A stretch of DNA of 64,000 nt from Todiramphus chloris collaris (lineage: Eukaryota; Chordata; Aves; Coraciiformes; Alcedinidae): NCBI GenBank assembly GCA_025345505.1, contig JANVCC010000021.1:2962816-3026815 (forward strand), given 5' to 3'. Below, one piece after another: positions 61,865 through 64,000 of this stretch; positions within the stretch are counted from its first letter, which is position 1; every line of letters begins with the position of its first letter. The notes below the pieces were generated by a model. That model saw only the letters and a program-made list of their open reading frames with translations. It ran no database searches and was not told the DNA's origin. Both the position numbers and the translations under genes were made by a program.

Positions 61865-64000
61865 GTGGTTCAGCAGCAACCTGTGCTTGCAAGTCCCTCT
61901 CTCCTTGCAGACACGGGACTCTGCTGCTTCACGAGACCTGCCGCTCAGCTCCCTGAACCCTTCACTGCTCCAGAGGGCAACAAGGAGTATTTGTTTGTCC
62001 TTCCAAGACCTTAAGTGCAACTGCCCAGACCCATGAGAGCAAGCCAGGCCTGGCATGGCCTGCATTTCATTGTCCTAACTGTGATCAAACATGGGCAGAC
62101 AAGGCAGGGTTACACAGAAATGCAAAGCAGTATCCCTTCCGCCCGACAGGAAGGTGGACTGAAGCTCAGGCAGGTTGTGTAACTCCCCAGTCCTCATGAA
62201 CGAGGCTGATCTACCCTACCAAAGAGATACTAGCGTTGAGATGCCTTGTCTAGCAACAGCCCGAGGGGGTAAATCAAAAGGGTTTATCATAGCCTGCCCT
62301 GAACAGCTCAGCTCTGGAGGACACGTATATACTAATTAGGTGCTGCGCGTCAGCTAGCGAGCTGGACTCTTGACAGGACTTCTCAGCTGGGATGGACAGG
62401 GTTGCCAGCACGGCCATATGGCTGCTGGGCTGAGCAGGTTCAGCGCTCCCTCTGCCCTGGGTTGCACAGGCAGAGCGAGCAGGGTCTGCCTCTGTCCTCC
62501 AGCAGAAGTAAGCCGAGAGGATAACAGGCCACAACTGTGAATTACGCCCGTCTCCGAAGGACAACCCCGGCACGCAGTGAACGAGCCATCTCTCTCCTTC
62601 TGTAACGAGAGGGGAAATTCAGCCAGTGGTGCAATGCTTTCCTCGAAGCGTTCAAGACTCTTCAGCAGACCCACTTGGTCTACATTACAGCACAGAGACA
62701 TAAAAGCAGCTAGGGGAATAAAAGTGCCCTAGGACCACTGTAAATCTTTACTTCATGGAAAAAAAAAAAGTCTTATCTTGCACATGAATATGAGCTGCGA
62801 GTAAATTTAACGTGTGGATTAAGTACTGTGCGGTCTCCCTCATGGTGGGCTTTTCAGCCTAAAAAGAACAAAAGAATAATAATGAGTGTTGTGTTTGGGT
62901 CCGATTACAAACAGCTGTAATTTACAGCTGGACATTCTCCATTGCCAATGTATCCAGCAAGCAAGTGCTCCTGGGTTAGTAGAACAGACTGCAAAAAATT
63001 AGCTTTTAACTTCAGCCTTAAGGTCAGAGTTCTGGGACCATGGGAGTCAATAAGAAAATCTATTTAGCTCAGCAGGATTAAGCAGGTTTAAGATCTGGCT
63101 TAATCACACCGCTTACTGTTAAATAACTACAGAACACACTGAATATTTTAGTTACAGATATTTTTCTTCATTTGAAAGCTATTCATGTAGTGAATACGAG
63201 AGTCAGACAACTGAAGGTATGCTAGCAGTATACCATTAAGGTATGTAAGGGAAATTTTTGCTCTTCTCTGTCTCAGAAACTGAGCAAGCTGCATACTTAA
63301 GACCACTTTACTGAAGAGCACAATAAAATTAAAACCAAGCTGTGCTGTATAAACACCAAGGGTTTTTCATGAGAGAATAAAAAGATAATGGGGCCAGTGC
63401 ATCTTTCCTGACAAAATAGTTGGTGCGTGTGCAGAGCAACCTGTCTTCTGGAAGCAGAAAAGCTGTTTCAGTCAAGCTTCTGGGTCACTAATCTTTGTGT
63501 TTGCACATAAATCTGCTGGGGGTTACTGTGTCATTCTCCAAACAAGACTGAGTGCAACACGCTAAAGAAATCAATGGTTACAGGTTTAAAAACTCCTCTT
63601 TTTTTTTGTCTTTTTAAGTTTAGCTAACTGTTAGCTTTTTAACAGAACCCGAAAGCAAAAACTGCAACAAGAACTGCTGCAGAGTATTTTTTCCAAGAAA
63701 ATAGAGGGCAGAATTAGTGAGAGCTTTCTTTAAGCTGCCATCTCCCTTGGTGCTGGGAAGTGCTGGTGTGTGACCGGGAGCTCTTAGTTGCTACTGGGAC
63801 ACAAGTAATGAGCAGTGATATCAAAGGCATCCTCACTTTGGCCAAGACTAGACAGCAACTGCCATCACAGTGTGGGGTTTTGGCCCTCTGCCCTCCTGCT
63901 TACTTGCCTGTAGTGAGGTTAGAGGCAGCAGGGAGGGACCCCCCCAACCCCCCAGGGTGCACCCACAGCCTTCCCAGCACCCCCTCCAAAAGGAGGGGAG
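61865..64000. other. AFF3 upstream intron to the window end
   Basis: No confirmed exon. One open segment with a strong 3' splice site on the AFF3 strand is at 62772-62858 and is listed separately. A short C-rich stretch is at 63938-63955. Confidence 0.45.
62772..62858 (-). other. Open 29-codon segment behind a strong acceptor, unresolved
   Basis: On the AFF3 strand the acceptor-like TTCTTTTGTTCTTTTTAG is followed by an open frame AEKPTMRETAQYLIHTLNLL, then AAHIHVQDK. No good GT donor follows: the nearest, GTGCAAG inside the frame, is weak. It does not match AFF3 as known to me. It could be an alternative exon, a conserved non-coding element or chance. Confidence 0.2.

Noticed and set aside
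33753-64000. Search for the preceding AFF3 exons (DDLKLSSDEEE-type block, N-terminal homology domain)
   Set aside because: No convincing match by eye. The SDEEE frame at 33927-34052 does not align with the AFF3 block beyond the acidic run.

Overview
The window looks like avian nuclear DNA. The evidence is many CR1 LINE fragments with the typical bird 3' end (TTGGACTnGATGATCT...ATTCTATGATTCTAT), a bird-type ERVL solo LTR, very old L2/CR1 fossils, and long AT-rich introns around small, well-spliced coding exons. The species cannot be fixed from the sequence.

One gene is recognisable: AFF3 (LAF4, AF4/FMR2 family), transcribed on the minus strand. Six internal coding exons were found by translation and splice-site matching: 33587-33752, 24807-25841, 22512-22636, 17902-18103, 15317-15444 and 1732-1795, in transcription order. 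All have AG acceptors, GT donors and compatible phases, and they join into 1,720 nt of open frame. They cover the serine-rich ALF/transactivation region, the linker with a nuclear localisation signal and the AF9/ENL-binding motif, and the start of the C-terminal homology domain. The 5' exons (N-terminal homology domain) should lie beyond base 64000 and the last exons left of base 1; neither was found here.

Layout, left to right. 1-1731: intron with a CR1 copy. 1796-15316: 13.5 kb intron holding an L2 fossil, CR1 tails and a solo ERVL LTR with a perfect 5-bp target-site duplication, then about 10 kb with nothing recognised. 15317-25841: five exons within 10.5 kb, with a long CR1 at 21240-22271 in one intron. 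25842-33586: 7.7 kb intron with a probable ancient SINE. 33753-64000: upstream intron with an ancient CR1 (about 34550-35490), a degenerate retroviral integrase remnant (42900-43165), five younger CR1 copies or fragments and simple repeats.

No RNA gene, CRISPR array, operon or second protein-coding gene could be supported. I do not see an undescribed biological system here. The observations most worth checking are the LTR inserted in AFF3 sense with an AATAAA hexamer, the Lys-to-Asn change in the AF9/ENL-binding motif, the CpG-dense large exon, and two short open segments on the AFF3 strand that could be unannotated exons or conserved non-coding elements.
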